DNA of 9,072 nt, from positions 1-9,072 of the forward strand of contig JACRAA010000478.1 in NCBI GenBank assembly GCA_016213595.1. Reading direction: 5' to 3'. How positions within the stretch are numbered: position 1 is the stretch's first letter; each line of letters opens with the position of its first letter. A model generated the notes under the pieces. The model did no database searches, was not told the origin of the DNA, and worked only from the letters and a program-made list of their open reading frames with translations. This DNA comes from Actinomycetota bacterium. Its GTDB lineage: Bacteria; Actinomycetota; Actinomycetes; Propionibacteriales; Propionibacteriaceae. The position numbers and the translations under genes are program-made. Of this stretch, positions 1 to 6,307 are shown piece after piece.

Positions 1-177
1 CGCAAGGCGCTGATGCGGCGTTTCGGCTCGATGAAGAAGCTTCGTGCCGCCTCGGCCGCCGAGATCGCGGAGACGCCGGGCTTCGGGCCGCGGCTCGCGG
101 AGGCCGTCGTCGCCGCGGTGGCGTCGCAGCAGGTGGGTGAGTCGGTGAACCTGACGACGGGCGAAATCCTCGACTGA
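1..177 (+). CDS. uvrC: UvrC, excinuclease ABC subunit C, C-terminal end (partial)
   Basis: The window opens in frame inside this gene; only the last 58 residues and the TGA stop are present. UvrC makes both incisions flanking a lesion in the cytoplasmic UvrABC nucleotide excision repair system. The visible part is the C-terminal tandem helix-hairpin-helix DNA-binding domain: a KALMRRFGSMKKLRAAS-type segment, then an ETPGFGPRLAEAV hairpin, then a short polar tail ending GEILD. Both hairpins and the tail match the usual end of UvrC, so the gene looks intact on this side. uvrC commonly lies just upstream of rapZ in actinobacteria, which supports the call. The nuclease and UvrB-binding domains lie outside the window and cannot be checked. 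Confidence 0.9.
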   Translation, partial: RKALMRRFGSMKKLRAASAAEIAETPGFGPRLAEAVVAAVASQQVGESVNLTTGEILD

Positions 178-213
178 TCCCGTGCGCCCCGCGGCGTGGG
201 CCGGACGGCTCGC

Positions 214-219
214 AATAAT
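214..219 (+). promoter_or_regulatory. Putative -10 box for leaderless rapZ
   Basis: The hexamer AATAAT matches five of six positions of the TATAAT consensus, in an otherwise GC-rich 49-base gap after uvrC. It ends seven bases before the GTG at 227, so transcription would begin at or next to that start codon. No convincing -35 hexamer is seen 16-19 bases upstream, which is common for actinobacterial promoters. Confidence 0.5.
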
Positions 220-226
220 GGCCGGT

Positions 227-1099
227 GTGAGCGAGCAGGCACCGACCGCGCAACGAGTCGTCGTCATCACCGGCATGTCAGGAGCGGGGCGGCGCACCGC
301 TGCCCATGCGATGGAGGACCACGGCTGGTACGTGGTCGACAACATCCCTCCCGTCATGCTGCCGCTGCTCGTCCGCCAGCTCGCGTCGGACGGGATCACG
401 AAGCTCGCGGTGGTCATCGACGTCCGCAGCCGCGCGGACATGCAGCACCTGCCCGTGGTCTTCTCGCAGCTCGCCGACGAGGGCGTCAGGGCGGAGATCT
501 GCTTCATCGAGGCGGCGGACGAGGTCATCGTCAAGCGTCAGGAGTCGTCCCGGCGGCCGGTCCCGCTCCAGGAGGACGGCCGGATGATCGAGGGCATCCG
601 TCGGGAGCGCCGGATGATGTCGACCCTCCGTGCCGCCGCGGACATGGTCATCGACACGTCGTCCCTCAACGTCCACCAGCTCCAGCAGCGGGTCGCCCAT
701 GCGTACAGCGGCGACGACGTCGACGAGCTGCGCGTCATCGTCGTCTCCTTCGGCTTCAAGAACGGCGTCCCCATCGACGCGGACATGGTCTTCGACGTGC
801 GCTTCCTGCCGAACCCGCACTGGGTCCCGGAGCTGCGCCCGCAGACGGGGCTGTCCGAGGCCGTCTCCTCGTACGTGCTGGGGCAGCGCGCCGCCGGCCC
901 GTTCCTCACCCACCTGCTCGGGCTGCTCGACAGCGTCCTGCCCGGCTACGTCGCGGAGGGGAAGCGCCAGGTCGAGCTCGCGATCGGCTGTACGGGCGGC
1001 AAGCACCGCTCCACCGCGATCGCCGAAGAGGTCGCCCGACGCCTCCGCGAGCGCGACCTCACCGTCCAGGTCATGCACCGCGACCTCGGCCGCGAATGA
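227..1099 (+). CDS. rapZ: RapZ, RNase adapter / nucleotide-binding protein
   Basis: RapZ (YvcJ) proteins bind nucleotides. In E. coli RapZ senses glucosamine-6-phosphate and presents the small RNA GlmZ to RNase E; the actinobacterial target is not established. The product is 290 residues, normal for the family. The N-terminal P-loop is at 16-24 (GMSGAGRRT), a Walker B-like VVID at 62-65, and VVDN follows the P-loop helix. The C-terminal domain holds DVRFLPNPHW (190-199) and GCTGGKHRS (254-262), the region that forms the amino-sugar pocket in the E. coli protein. I chose GTG 227 because a good -10 box sits seven bases upstream; in-frame ATG 218 and GTG 182 are alternatives without a clear ribosome site. 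The usual S/T after the P-loop basic residue is Arg23. The stop overlaps the yvcK start, so the two are probably translationally coupled. Confidence 0.9.
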   Translation: MSEQAPTAQRVVVITGMSGAGRRTAAHAMEDHGWYVVDNIPPVMLPLLVRQLASDGITKLAVVIDVRSRADMQHLPVVFSQLADEGVRAEICFIEAADEVIVKRQESSRRPVPLQEDGRMIEGIRRERRMMSTLRAAADMVIDTSSLNVHQLQQRVAHAYSGDDVDELRVIVVSFGFKNGVPIDADMVFDVRFLPNPHWVPELRPQTGLSEAVSSYVLGQRAAGPFLTHLLGLLDSVLPGYVAEGKRQVELAIGCTGGKHRSTAIAEEVARRLRERDLTVQVMHRDLGRE

Positions 1100-2049
1100 G
1101 CCCCCGGTTCTCTCGCCTGCCCGCCGTGGCGGCGCTCGGCGGAGGCCACGGCCTCTCCGCGACCTTGTCCGCGTTGCGGCGGCTGACGGACGACCTGACG
1201 GCCATCGTCACGGTCGCCGACGACGGCGGCTCCTCGGGAAGGCTCCGCGACGAGTTCGACTGCCTTCCGCCCGGCGACCTGCGCATGGCCCTCGCCGCCC
1301 TGTGCGACGACGACTCGGACGGGCGCCTGTGGGCTGACGTGCTGCAGTCGAGGTTCACCGGCGACGGACCGCTGGGTGGCCACGCGATCGGCAACCTCCT
1401 CATCGCCGGCCTGTGGCAGCAGCTCGCGGACCCCGTCGAGGGCCTCGACATGGTCGGGCAGCTGCTCCGGGTGCACGGTCGTGTCCTGCCCATGTCGGCG
1501 GTCCCGCTGAGGATCGAGGCGGACGTCGTGGGGCTCCGTCCCGACGCCCCCGACGAGGTGAGCGTGGTCCGCGGGCAGGCGCAGGTCGCGAAGACCGCAG
1601 GGCGCGTCGTGTCCGTACGGCTCGGCCCGGACCGGCCCCCGGCCCATCCCGCGGCGCTGGCAGCGCTGCGGCAGGCGGACTTCATCGTCCTGGGACCGGG
1701 GTCGTGGTTCACGTCCGTGCTCGTGCACCTCCTCGTCCCCGAGCTGGCGGAGGCGATCGTCAGCTCGGACGCCGAACGCATCCTCGTGCTCAACATGGTG
1801 CCGGCGGACGAGACCGCGGGCTTCTCACCCGCCGCCCACATCGACGTCCTGGCCGAGCACGCGCCCGCGCTTCGGCTCGACCATGTCATCGCCGACCACC
1901 GCTTCGCCAGTCTGGACGGCCACCTGGGGACGTACGTCGAGAGCCTCGGGGCCACCCTTCACGTCGCCAGTCTCGGGATGCGCGACGGCTCCGCGCGCCA
2001 CGACCCGCTGCTGCTCGCGGCCTCCCTCGCGGGGGCCATGGGTCTGTGA
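1096..2049 (+). CDS. yvcK: YvcK/CofD-like gluconeogenesis factor, 317 aa
   Basis: YvcK proteins are cytoplasmic and share a fold with the F420 enzyme CofD. In Bacillus they are needed for growth on gluconeogenic carbon and bind UDP-GlcNAc; the mycobacterial homologue CuvA affects cell-wall metabolism and shape. Family signatures are clear: GGGHGL (15-20), the ADDGGSSGRLR loop (41-51), PPGDLR (58-63), GHAIGNL (95-101) and LGPGSWFTS (199-207). The region usually reading NL-x-TQ-x-GET reads NMVPADETAG (233-242), a milder match. The ATG overlaps the rapZ stop in an ATGA arrangement. A longer open frame runs upstream, but it only shadows rapZ and lacks family sequence. A regulatory rather than enzymatic role is likely, since CofD also needs partner F420 genes, none of which is seen here. 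Confidence 0.92.
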   Translation: MSPRFSRLPAVAALGGGHGLSATLSALRRLTDDLTAIVTVADDGGSSGRLRDEFDCLPPGDLRMALAALCDDDSDGRLWADVLQSRFTGDGPLGGHAIGNLLIAGLWQQLADPVEGLDMVGQLLRVHGRVLPMSAVPLRIEADVVGLRPDAPDEVSVVRGQAQVAKTAGRVVSVRLGPDRPPAHPAALAALRQADFIVLGPGSWFTSVLVHLLVPELAEAIVSSDAERILVLNMVPADETAGFSPAAHIDVLAEHAPALRLDHVIADHRFASLDGHLGTYVESLGATLHVASLGMRDGSARHDPLLLAASLAGAMGL

Positions 2050-2054
2050 CCCGT

Positions 2055-2069
2055 CCGACGTACGGTCGG
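2055..2069 (+). repeat. Inverted repeat upstream of the whiA -10 box
   Basis: CCGAC (2055-2059) and GTCGG (2065-2069) form a perfect 5-base dyad around a 5-base centre. It covers the position expected for the -35 element (about -35 to -21 if whiA transcription starts at its ATG). It could be an operator, but a 5-base arm in GC-rich DNA is weak evidence and no known regulator's consensus was recognised. Confidence 0.3.
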
Positions 2070-2077
2070 CCGTGTGA

Positions 2078-2083
2078 CAAGAT
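2078..2083 (+). promoter_or_regulatory. Putative -10 box for leaderless whiA
   Basis: CAAGAT keeps the key A at position 2 and the final AT of the -10 consensus, and ends exactly six bases before the whiA ATG. The intervening TGCCCA contains no ribosome-binding site. CCGACG at 2055-2060 shares only GAC with a -35 TTGACA, at an 18-17 base spacing. The spacing suggests a whiA-specific leaderless transcript in addition to read-through from yvcK. Confidence 0.45.
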
Positions 2084-2089
2084 TGCCCA

Positions 2090-3070
2090 ATGGCGTTGAC
2101 CCAGCAGGTGAAGTCCGAACTGGCGACAGTGGTGACGACGAAGCCCTGCTGTCGCCGAGCCGAGGCCGCCGCAATGCTGCGTTTCGGTGGCGGACTGCAC
2201 CTTGCGGGCGGCAAGATCATGGTCGAGGCCGAGCTCGACACGGGGGGAGCCGCGAGACGCCTGCGCTCGACCATCACTGAAGTCTTCGGGCTGGAGTCCG
2301 AGCTCGTCACTGTCACGTCGTCGGGCCTGCGCCGCGGCACCCGCTACATCGTCCGCCTCATCCGCGACGGCGGTGCGCTGGCCAGGCAGACGGGGCTCGT
2401 CGACAAGCGCGGACGTCCCGTACGTGGCCTCCCGCCGTCCGTCGTGGGTGGCGGCATGTGCGACTCGGTCGCGACCTGGCGCGGAGCCTTCCTGGCGCAC
2501 GGCTCGCTCACCGAGCCTGGCAGGTCCATGTCCATGGAGGTGACGTGCCCCGGCCAGGAGTCGGCGCTCGCGCTCGTCGGCGCCGCCCGGCGCCTGGGCA
2601 TCGTCGCCAAGCCCCGCGACGTGCGTGGCGTGGACAGGGTGGTCATCCGTGACGGCGACGCGATCGCGGCCATGCTCACCCGGCTGGGTGCGCACCAGAC
2701 CGTGCTCGCGTGGGAGGAGCGCCGGGTGCGTCGCGAGGTACGTGCCTCAGCCAATCGCCTGGCCAACTTCGACGACGCCAACCTCCGTCGCTCCGCTCAC
2801 GCAGCGGTCGCGGCCGGGATGCGGGTGAGCCGCGCGCTCGAGATCCTCGGCGACGACGTCCCCCACCACCTGCTGACCGCCGGGACCCTGCGCCTCGACC
2901 ACAAGCAGGCGTCGCTGGAGGAGCTCGGAGCCCTGCACGTACCGCCCTTGACGAAGGACGCCGTGGCAGGCCGTATCCGGCGCCTGCTGGCCATGGCGGA
3001 CCGTCGTGCGGCCGAGCTCGGAGTGCCCGACACTGCGGCCGTACTGCCACCTGACTACGACGACCAGTAG
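2090..3070 (+). CDS. whiA: WhiA, sporulation/division transcription regulator
   Basis: WhiA is a DNA-binding protein found across Gram-positive bacteria. In Streptomyces it acts with WhiB to switch on ftsZ and other sporulation-septation genes; in non-sporulating species it influences division. The 326-residue length is normal. The N-terminal half is the degenerate LAGLIDADG homing-endonuclease fold, with RGAFLAHGSLTEPG at 131-144 as the second LAGLIDADG-type helix. The C-terminal DNA-binding domain starts near NRLANFDDANLRR (222-234) and ends with SLEELG (275-280), PPLTKDAV and GRIRRLL (294-300), the helix-turn-helix. The ATG lacks a Shine-Dalgarno and appears leaderless. It lies 40 bases after yvcK. 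Whether this organism sporulates cannot be judged from the window. Confidence 0.95.
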   Translation: MALTQQVKSELATVVTTKPCCRRAEAAAMLRFGGGLHLAGGKIMVEAELDTGGAARRLRSTITEVFGLESELVTVTSSGLRRGTRYIVRLIRDGGALARQTGLVDKRGRPVRGLPPSVVGGGMCDSVATWRGAFLAHGSLTEPGRSMSMEVTCPGQESALALVGAARRLGIVAKPRDVRGVDRVVIRDGDAIAAMLTRLGAHQTVLAWEERRVRREVRASANRLANFDDANLRRSAHAAVAAGMRVSRALEILGDDVPHHLLTAGTLRLDHKQASLEELGALHVPPLTKDAVAGRIRRLLAMADRRAAELGVPDTAAVLPPDYDDQ

Positions 3071-3084
3071 CCCGCGTCGAGCCT

Positions 3085-3104
3085 GGACCCGCGCGCGCGG
3101 GCCC
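3085..3104 (+). terminator. GC-only hairpin after whiA, possible terminator
   Basis: A perfect 14-base palindrome, CCCGCGCGCGCGGG (3088-3101), starts 17 bases after the whiA stop; GG/CC extends it beyond one mismatch. It could form a short hairpin with a GCGC loop. It is followed by CCCCTCTCCAATT, not a T-run, so termination is uncertain; it may only slow polymerase or protect the whiA 3' end. It separates the regulator block from the gap leader. Confidence 0.35.
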
Positions 3105-3117
3105 CTCTCCAATTCGT

Positions 3118-3123
3118 TAGGCT
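3118..3123 (+). promoter_or_regulatory. Putative -10 box of the gap-pgk-tpiA operon
   Basis: TAGGCT fits the TANNNT actinobacterial -10 pattern and lies in the most AT-rich part of the whiA-gap gap (AATTCGTTAGGCT). Transcription would start near 3130, giving a leader of about 50 bases with a normal ribosome site. No -35 match is visible upstream, where the GC palindrome lies. Confidence 0.4.
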
Positions 3124-3133
3124 GACTCCGTCC

Positions 3134-3145
3134 GAACGTCTGTTC
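3134..3145 (+). promoter_or_regulatory. GAAC-N4-GTTC dyad in the gap leader
   Basis: GAAC (3134-3137), GTCT, GTTC (3142-3145) is a perfect 4+4 dyad with the spacing of the Gram-positive LexA core (CGAAC-N4-GTTCG). The left half is the full CGAAC; the right half reads GTTCC, one base off. It falls just downstream of the proposed start point, where a repressor would block elongation. A LexA or other operator role is unproven. Confidence 0.3.
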
Positions 3146-3167
3146 CGGGTGCGGCGCATCCGGTGAT

Positions 3168-3173
3168 AAGGAG
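3168..3173 (+). promoter_or_regulatory. Strong ribosome-binding site of gap
   Basis: AAGGAG sits eight bases before the gap ATG, near-ideal sequence and spacing. It fixes the start and contrasts with the leaderless-looking starts of rapZ, whiA and secG. Confidence 0.85.
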
Positions 3174-3181
3174 TCCTGCAC

Positions 3182-4189
3182 ATGACAGTAAAGGTTGGCA
3201 TCAACGGTTTCGGCCGCATCGGTCGCAACTACTACCGCGCCCTGGTCGCTGCCGGCGCGGACCTCGAGGTTGTAGCCGTCAACGACCTGACCGACAACCA
3301 CACGCTCGCCCACCTGCTCAAGTACGACTCGATCCTCGGCCGCTTCCCCGGGGAGGTCACCTATGACGAGGACGCGATCTACGTCGACGGCAAGGCGATC
3401 AAGGCCTTCGCCGAGAAGGATCCCGCCAACCTTCCGTGGGGCGACCTCGGCGTCGACATCGTCATCGAGTCGACGGGCTTCTTCACCGACGCGACGAAGG
3501 CCAAGGCCCACATCGAGGCCGGCGCCAAGAAGGTGCTCATCTCCGCTCCGGCGAAGAACGAGGACATCACCATCGTCATGGGCGTGAACGACGACAAGTA
3601 CGACTCCGCGACGATGAACATCATCTCCAACGCGTCCTGCACCACCAACTGCCTCGCCCCGATGGCCAAGGCGCTCAACGACGGTCTCGGCATCGTCAAG
3701 GGCCTCATGACCACCATCCACGCGTACACGCAGGACCAGAACCTGCAGGACGGCCCGCACAAGGACCTCCGTCGTTCGCGCGCCGCGGCCCTCAACATGG
3801 TCCCGACCACGACCGGCGCCGCCAAGGCCGTCGCGCTCGTGCTTCCGGAGCTCAAGGGCAAGCTCGACGGGTACGCCATGCGCGTGCCGGTTCCGACGGG
3901 CTCCGCGACCGACCTCACGTTCGAGGCCAGCCGCGAGACCACGGTCGAGGAGGTCAACGCCATCGTCAAGGCAGCGGCCGAGAGCAGCGCCATGAAGGGC
4001 AAGCTCGTCTACACCGAGGACCCGATCGTCTCCAAGGACATCGAGACCGACCCGGCGTCCTGCATCTTCGACGCGCAGCTCACCAAGGTGATCGGCAACC
4101 AGGTCAAGGTCGTCGGCTGGTACGACAACGAGTGGGGCTACTCGAACCGCCTCGTCGACCTCACGGTCCTCGTCGGCTCGAAGCTCTGA
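3182..4189 (+). CDS. gap: Type I glyceraldehyde-3-phosphate dehydrogenase
   Basis: This cytoplasmic enzyme oxidises and phosphorylates glyceraldehyde-3-phosphate to 1,3-bisphosphoglycerate. The 335-residue length is typical. The dinucleotide-binding motif GINGFGRIGR is at 6-15. Asp35 in VNDLTD, with no NADP-type replacement, points to NAD use in glycolysis. The catalytic segment SNASCTTNCLAP carries Cys153, and His180 lies in TTIHAYT. The RRSRAAALN / TTTGAAKAV stretch and the C-terminal DNEWGYSNR complete the family pattern; no key residue is missing. The first codons use A and T more than the rest, as is common where efficient initiation is needed. It heads the gap-pgk-tpiA operon with its own leader. 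The local gene order favours the glycolytic over a gluconeogenic GapB-type enzyme. Confidence 0.98.
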   Translation: MTVKVGINGFGRIGRNYYRALVAAGADLEVVAVNDLTDNHTLAHLLKYDSILGRFPGEVTYDEDAIYVDGKAIKAFAEKDPANLPWGDLGVDIVIESTGFFTDATKAKAHIEAGAKKVLISAPAKNEDITIVMGVNDDKYDSATMNIISNASCTTNCLAPMAKALNDGLGIVKGLMTTIHAYTQDQNLQDGPHKDLRRSRAAALNMVPTTTGAAKAVALVLPELKGKLDGYAMRVPVPTGSATDLTFEASRETTVEEVNAIVKAAAESSAMKGKLVYTEDPIVSKDIETDPASCIFDAQLTKVIGNQVKVVGWYDNEWGYSNRLVDLTVLVGSKL

Positions 4190-4218
4190 CCGTCCACTCC
4201 TGAAAGAAAGGCCCACTC

Positions 4219-5421
4219 GTGAGGTCAGTACCCGACCTTGGCGCGCTCGCTGGAAAGCGCGTCCTGATTCGCTGTGATTTCAATGTCCCGCTCGACGGCG
4301 ACGTCATCACCGACGACGGGCGCATCCGCGCCGCGCTGCCGACGCTCACCGGTCTGCTGAAGGCCGGAGCGAAGGTCGTGGTACTGGCCCACCTGGGTCG
4401 GCCCAAGGGCCAGGTCAACCCGAAGTACAGCCTCGCCCCGGCCGCCACGCGGCTGGGCGAGCTGCTGGGCACCGACGTGAAGCTCGCCACCGACGTGGTG
4501 GGGGAGTCGGCGCAGGCGATGGCCGCAGGCCTGGCCGACGGCGAGATCGGCATGTGCGAGAACGTCCGCTACGAGCCGGGCGAGGAGAGCAAGGACGACG
4601 CGGAGCGCGGCGCCCTGGCCGCCCAGTACGCGGCCCTCGCGGACGTCTTCGTCTCCGACGGCTTCGGTGTGGTCCACCGCAAGCAGGCCTCCGTCTACGA
4701 CGTCGCGAAGCTCCTGCCGTCCGCGGCCGGTTCCCTCGTCGCCAAGGAGGTCGAGGTCCTCAAGACGCTGACGGAGGAGCCGGCCCGTCCGTACGTCGTC
4801 GTCCTCGGCGGCGCGAAGGTGGCCGACAAGCTCGCCGTCATCGACAACCTGCTCCAGGTCGCTGACACGCTCGTCGTGGGCGGCGGCATGAGCTACACCT
4901 TCCTCAAGGCCAAGGGGTACGAGGTCGGCAGCTCGATCCTCGACGCGGCGAACGTCGAGGCGTGCAAGGGCTACCTGGCGCAGGCCGAGGCGGCCGGCAA
5001 GCAGATCCTGCTGCCCTCCGACACCCGCGTGGCGGCCGAGTTCGACTTCGCCGGTCGGACCGTCTCCGACGTCACCGTCGTCGCGTCCGACAAGATCCCG
5101 GCCGACCAGGGCGGCCTGGACATCGGGCCGGAGACCGAGAAGACGTTCGCGGACGCCATCCTCGGCGCCAAGACCGTCTTCTGGAACGGGCCGATGGGCG
5201 TCTTCGAGATCGACGCGCTCGCCTCGGGGACGAGGGCTGTCGCGGCCGCCCTCGCGGACACGGACGCGTTCACCGTCGTGGGTGGCGGCGACTCCGCCGC
5301 CGCCGTGCGTCAGCTCGGCTTCGCCGACGACGCCTTCGGTCACCTCTCGACCGGCGGCGGCGCGTCGCTGGAGTACCTCGAGGGCAAGACCCTGCCGGGT
5401 CTGTCCGTGCTGGAAGGCTGA
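4219..5421 (+). CDS. pgk: Phosphoglycerate kinase
   Basis: Pgk transfers the acyl phosphate of 1,3-bisphosphoglycerate to ADP, the first ATP-yielding step after Gap. The product is 400 residues, normal for bacteria. Substrate-binding motifs include RCDFNVPL (18-25), AHLGRPKG (57-64), ENVRY (114-118) and DGFGVVHRKQAS (147-158). The last replaces the commoner DAFG-x-AHR-x-HAS but keeps the HR pair. The nucleotide side shows GGAKVADKL, WNGPMGVFE, GGGDSAAAV and STGGGASLE in the usual order. The start is GTG, supported by AAAGG (4207-4211) seven bases upstream and by the match of the N-terminus to the family. It follows gap by 29 bases without a terminator or promoter, so they are probably cotranscribed. 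Confidence 0.97.
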   Translation: MRSVPDLGALAGKRVLIRCDFNVPLDGDVITDDGRIRAALPTLTGLLKAGAKVVVLAHLGRPKGQVNPKYSLAPAATRLGELLGTDVKLATDVVGESAQAMAAGLADGEIGMCENVRYEPGEESKDDAERGALAAQYAALADVFVSDGFGVVHRKQASVYDVAKLLPSAAGSLVAKEVEVLKTLTEEPARPYVVVLGGAKVADKLAVIDNLLQVADTLVVGGGMSYTFLKAKGYEVGSSILDAANVEACKGYLAQAEAAGKQILLPSDTRVAAEFDFAGRTVSDVTVVASDKIPADQGGLDIGPETEKTFADAILGAKTVFWNGPMGVFEIDALASGTRAVAAALADTDAFTVVGGGDSAAAVRQLGFADDAFGHLSTGGGASLEYLEGKTLPGLSVLEG

Positions 5422-5424
5422 ACG

Positions 5425-6204
5425 ATGGCGAACCGTACTCCGCTGATGGCGGGCAACTGGAAGATGAACCTCAACCACGTCGAGGCCACCGGCCTCGTGC
5501 AGAAGCTGGCGTGGACCCTCGCCGACCACAAGTACAACCCGGCCACGACCGGCGTCGCCGTCATCGTGCCGTTCACCGACATCCGTACCGTGCAGACGCT
5601 CATCGAGGCGGAGAAGTACCCCATCGCGTGGGGCGCGCAGGATGTGTCCGTCCACGCCTCGGGCGCGTACACGGGCGAGATCTCCGCGGAGATGCTCGCG
5701 AAGCTCGGCTGCACGTACGTCGTCGTCGGCCACTCGGAGCGCCGCGAGTACCACGGCGAGACCGACCAGGTCGTCAACGCGAAGGCCAAGGCGGTCATCG
5801 CCGCCGGCATGACCCCGATCATCTGCTGTGGCGAGGTCCTCGAGATCCGCAAGGAGGGCCGTCACGTCGAGCATGTCCTCGGCCAGGTCACGGCCTGCCT
5901 CGAGGGGCTCACGGCGGAGCAGGTGTCGGCCCTCGTCATCGCGTACGAGCCGGTCTGGGCGATCGGCACGGGCGAGGTCGCGACGCCGGCGGACGCGCAG
6001 GAGGTCTGCAGCGCGATCCGCGGCAAGGTGTGCGAGCTCGTCGGTGGCCCGGCGGGCGAGGCCGTACGGATCCAGTACGGCGGCTCGGTGAAGTCCAGCA
6101 ACGTTGTCGACATCATGGCGCAGCCGGATGTCGACGGCGCTCTGGTCGGTGGCGCCAGCCTGGATGCCGAGGAGTTCTCCAAGATCGTCCTGTTCCAGGG
6201 CTGA
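5425..6204 (+). CDS. tpiA: Triose-phosphate isomerase
   Basis: TpiA interconverts dihydroxyacetone phosphate and glyceraldehyde-3-phosphate and so feeds Gap. The 259-residue TIM barrel has all catalytic residues: Lys13 in GNWKMN, His103 in VGHSERR and Glu175 in AYEPVWAIGTG (the flexible loop follows). The phosphate-binding YGGSVKSSN and the C-terminal GALVGGASL are also present. Only three bases separate it from the pgk stop. GGAAGG (5412-5417), inside the end of pgk, provides a ribosome site seven bases before the ATG, so translation is probably coupled. It is the last gene of the gap-pgk-tpiA operon; a strong hairpin follows within 15 bases of its stop. Confidence 0.97.
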   Translation: MANRTPLMAGNWKMNLNHVEATGLVQKLAWTLADHKYNPATTGVAVIVPFTDIRTVQTLIEAEKYPIAWGAQDVSVHASGAYTGEISAEMLAKLGCTYVVVGHSERREYHGETDQVVNAKAKAVIAAGMTPIICCGEVLEIRKEGRHVEHVLGQVTACLEGLTAEQVSALVIAYEPVWAIGTGEVATPADAQEVCSAIRGKVCELVGGPAGEAVRIQYGGSVKSSNVVDIMAQPDVDGALVGGASLDAEEFSKIVLFQG

Positions 6205-6218
6205 TCCCGGTAGCAGCG

Positions 6219-6250
6219 GACGGCGTCGTGGCTCAGGTCACGGCGCCGTC
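6219..6250 (+). terminator. Hairpin terminator after tpiA
   Basis: The arms GACGGCGTCGTGG (6219-6231) and TCACGGCGCCGTC (6238-6250) pair over 13 positions, with two G-U pairs and no mismatches, around a 6-base loop CTCAGG. The following bases TGTCGTCGG are only weakly T-containing, as in many actinobacterial terminators that lack a U-tract. It marks the end of the glycolytic operon, ahead of the secG promoter. Confidence 0.65.
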
Positions 6251-6295
6251 TGTCGTCGGCGGGCGCCCGGTTCTTCTCAGGAGGGGGGTCTGGGT

Positions 6296-6301
6296 TACGA
6301 T
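6296..6301 (+). promoter_or_regulatory. -10 box for leaderless secG
   Basis: TACGAT is a good TANNNT -10 box and ends exactly six bases before the GTG at 6308, the expected start point of transcription. TTCTCA at 6274-6279 is a partial -35 (4 of 6) at a 16-base spacing. AGGAGGGGGG at 6278-6287 looks like a ribosome site but is 20 bases from the GTG and would lie upstream of the transcript. Confidence 0.55.
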
Positions 6302-6307
6302 GTGCCC

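Noticed and set aside
196..1095. Long upstream extension of the yvcK frame through rapZ
   Set aside because: The extension is R/P/A-rich shadow sequence over rapZ. YvcK homology begins right after ATG 1096, which has the typical ATGA overlap with the rapZ stop.
2071..2077. GTGTGA near the whiA promoter as a BldD site
   Set aside because: Only one half of the palindromic BldD consensus is matched; the other half at the required distance is absent.
3149..3169. Five-codon GTG frame ending in tandem TGA TAA just before the gap ribosome site
   Set aside because: It has no ribosome site of its own and is too short to tell from chance, so a leader-peptide call is not supported.
2747..4216. 489-codon open frame on the minus strand, antisense to whiA and gap
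   Set aside because: It mirrors the codon pattern of the coding strand, gives a low-complexity V/D/R/L-rich translation with no recognisable domain, and lies opposite two certain genes. High-GC DNA produces such frames routinely.
4225..5874. 549-codon open frame on the minus strand, antisense to pgk and tpiA
   Set aside because: Same GC artefact: it is opposite two conserved enzymes, has biased composition and no domain.
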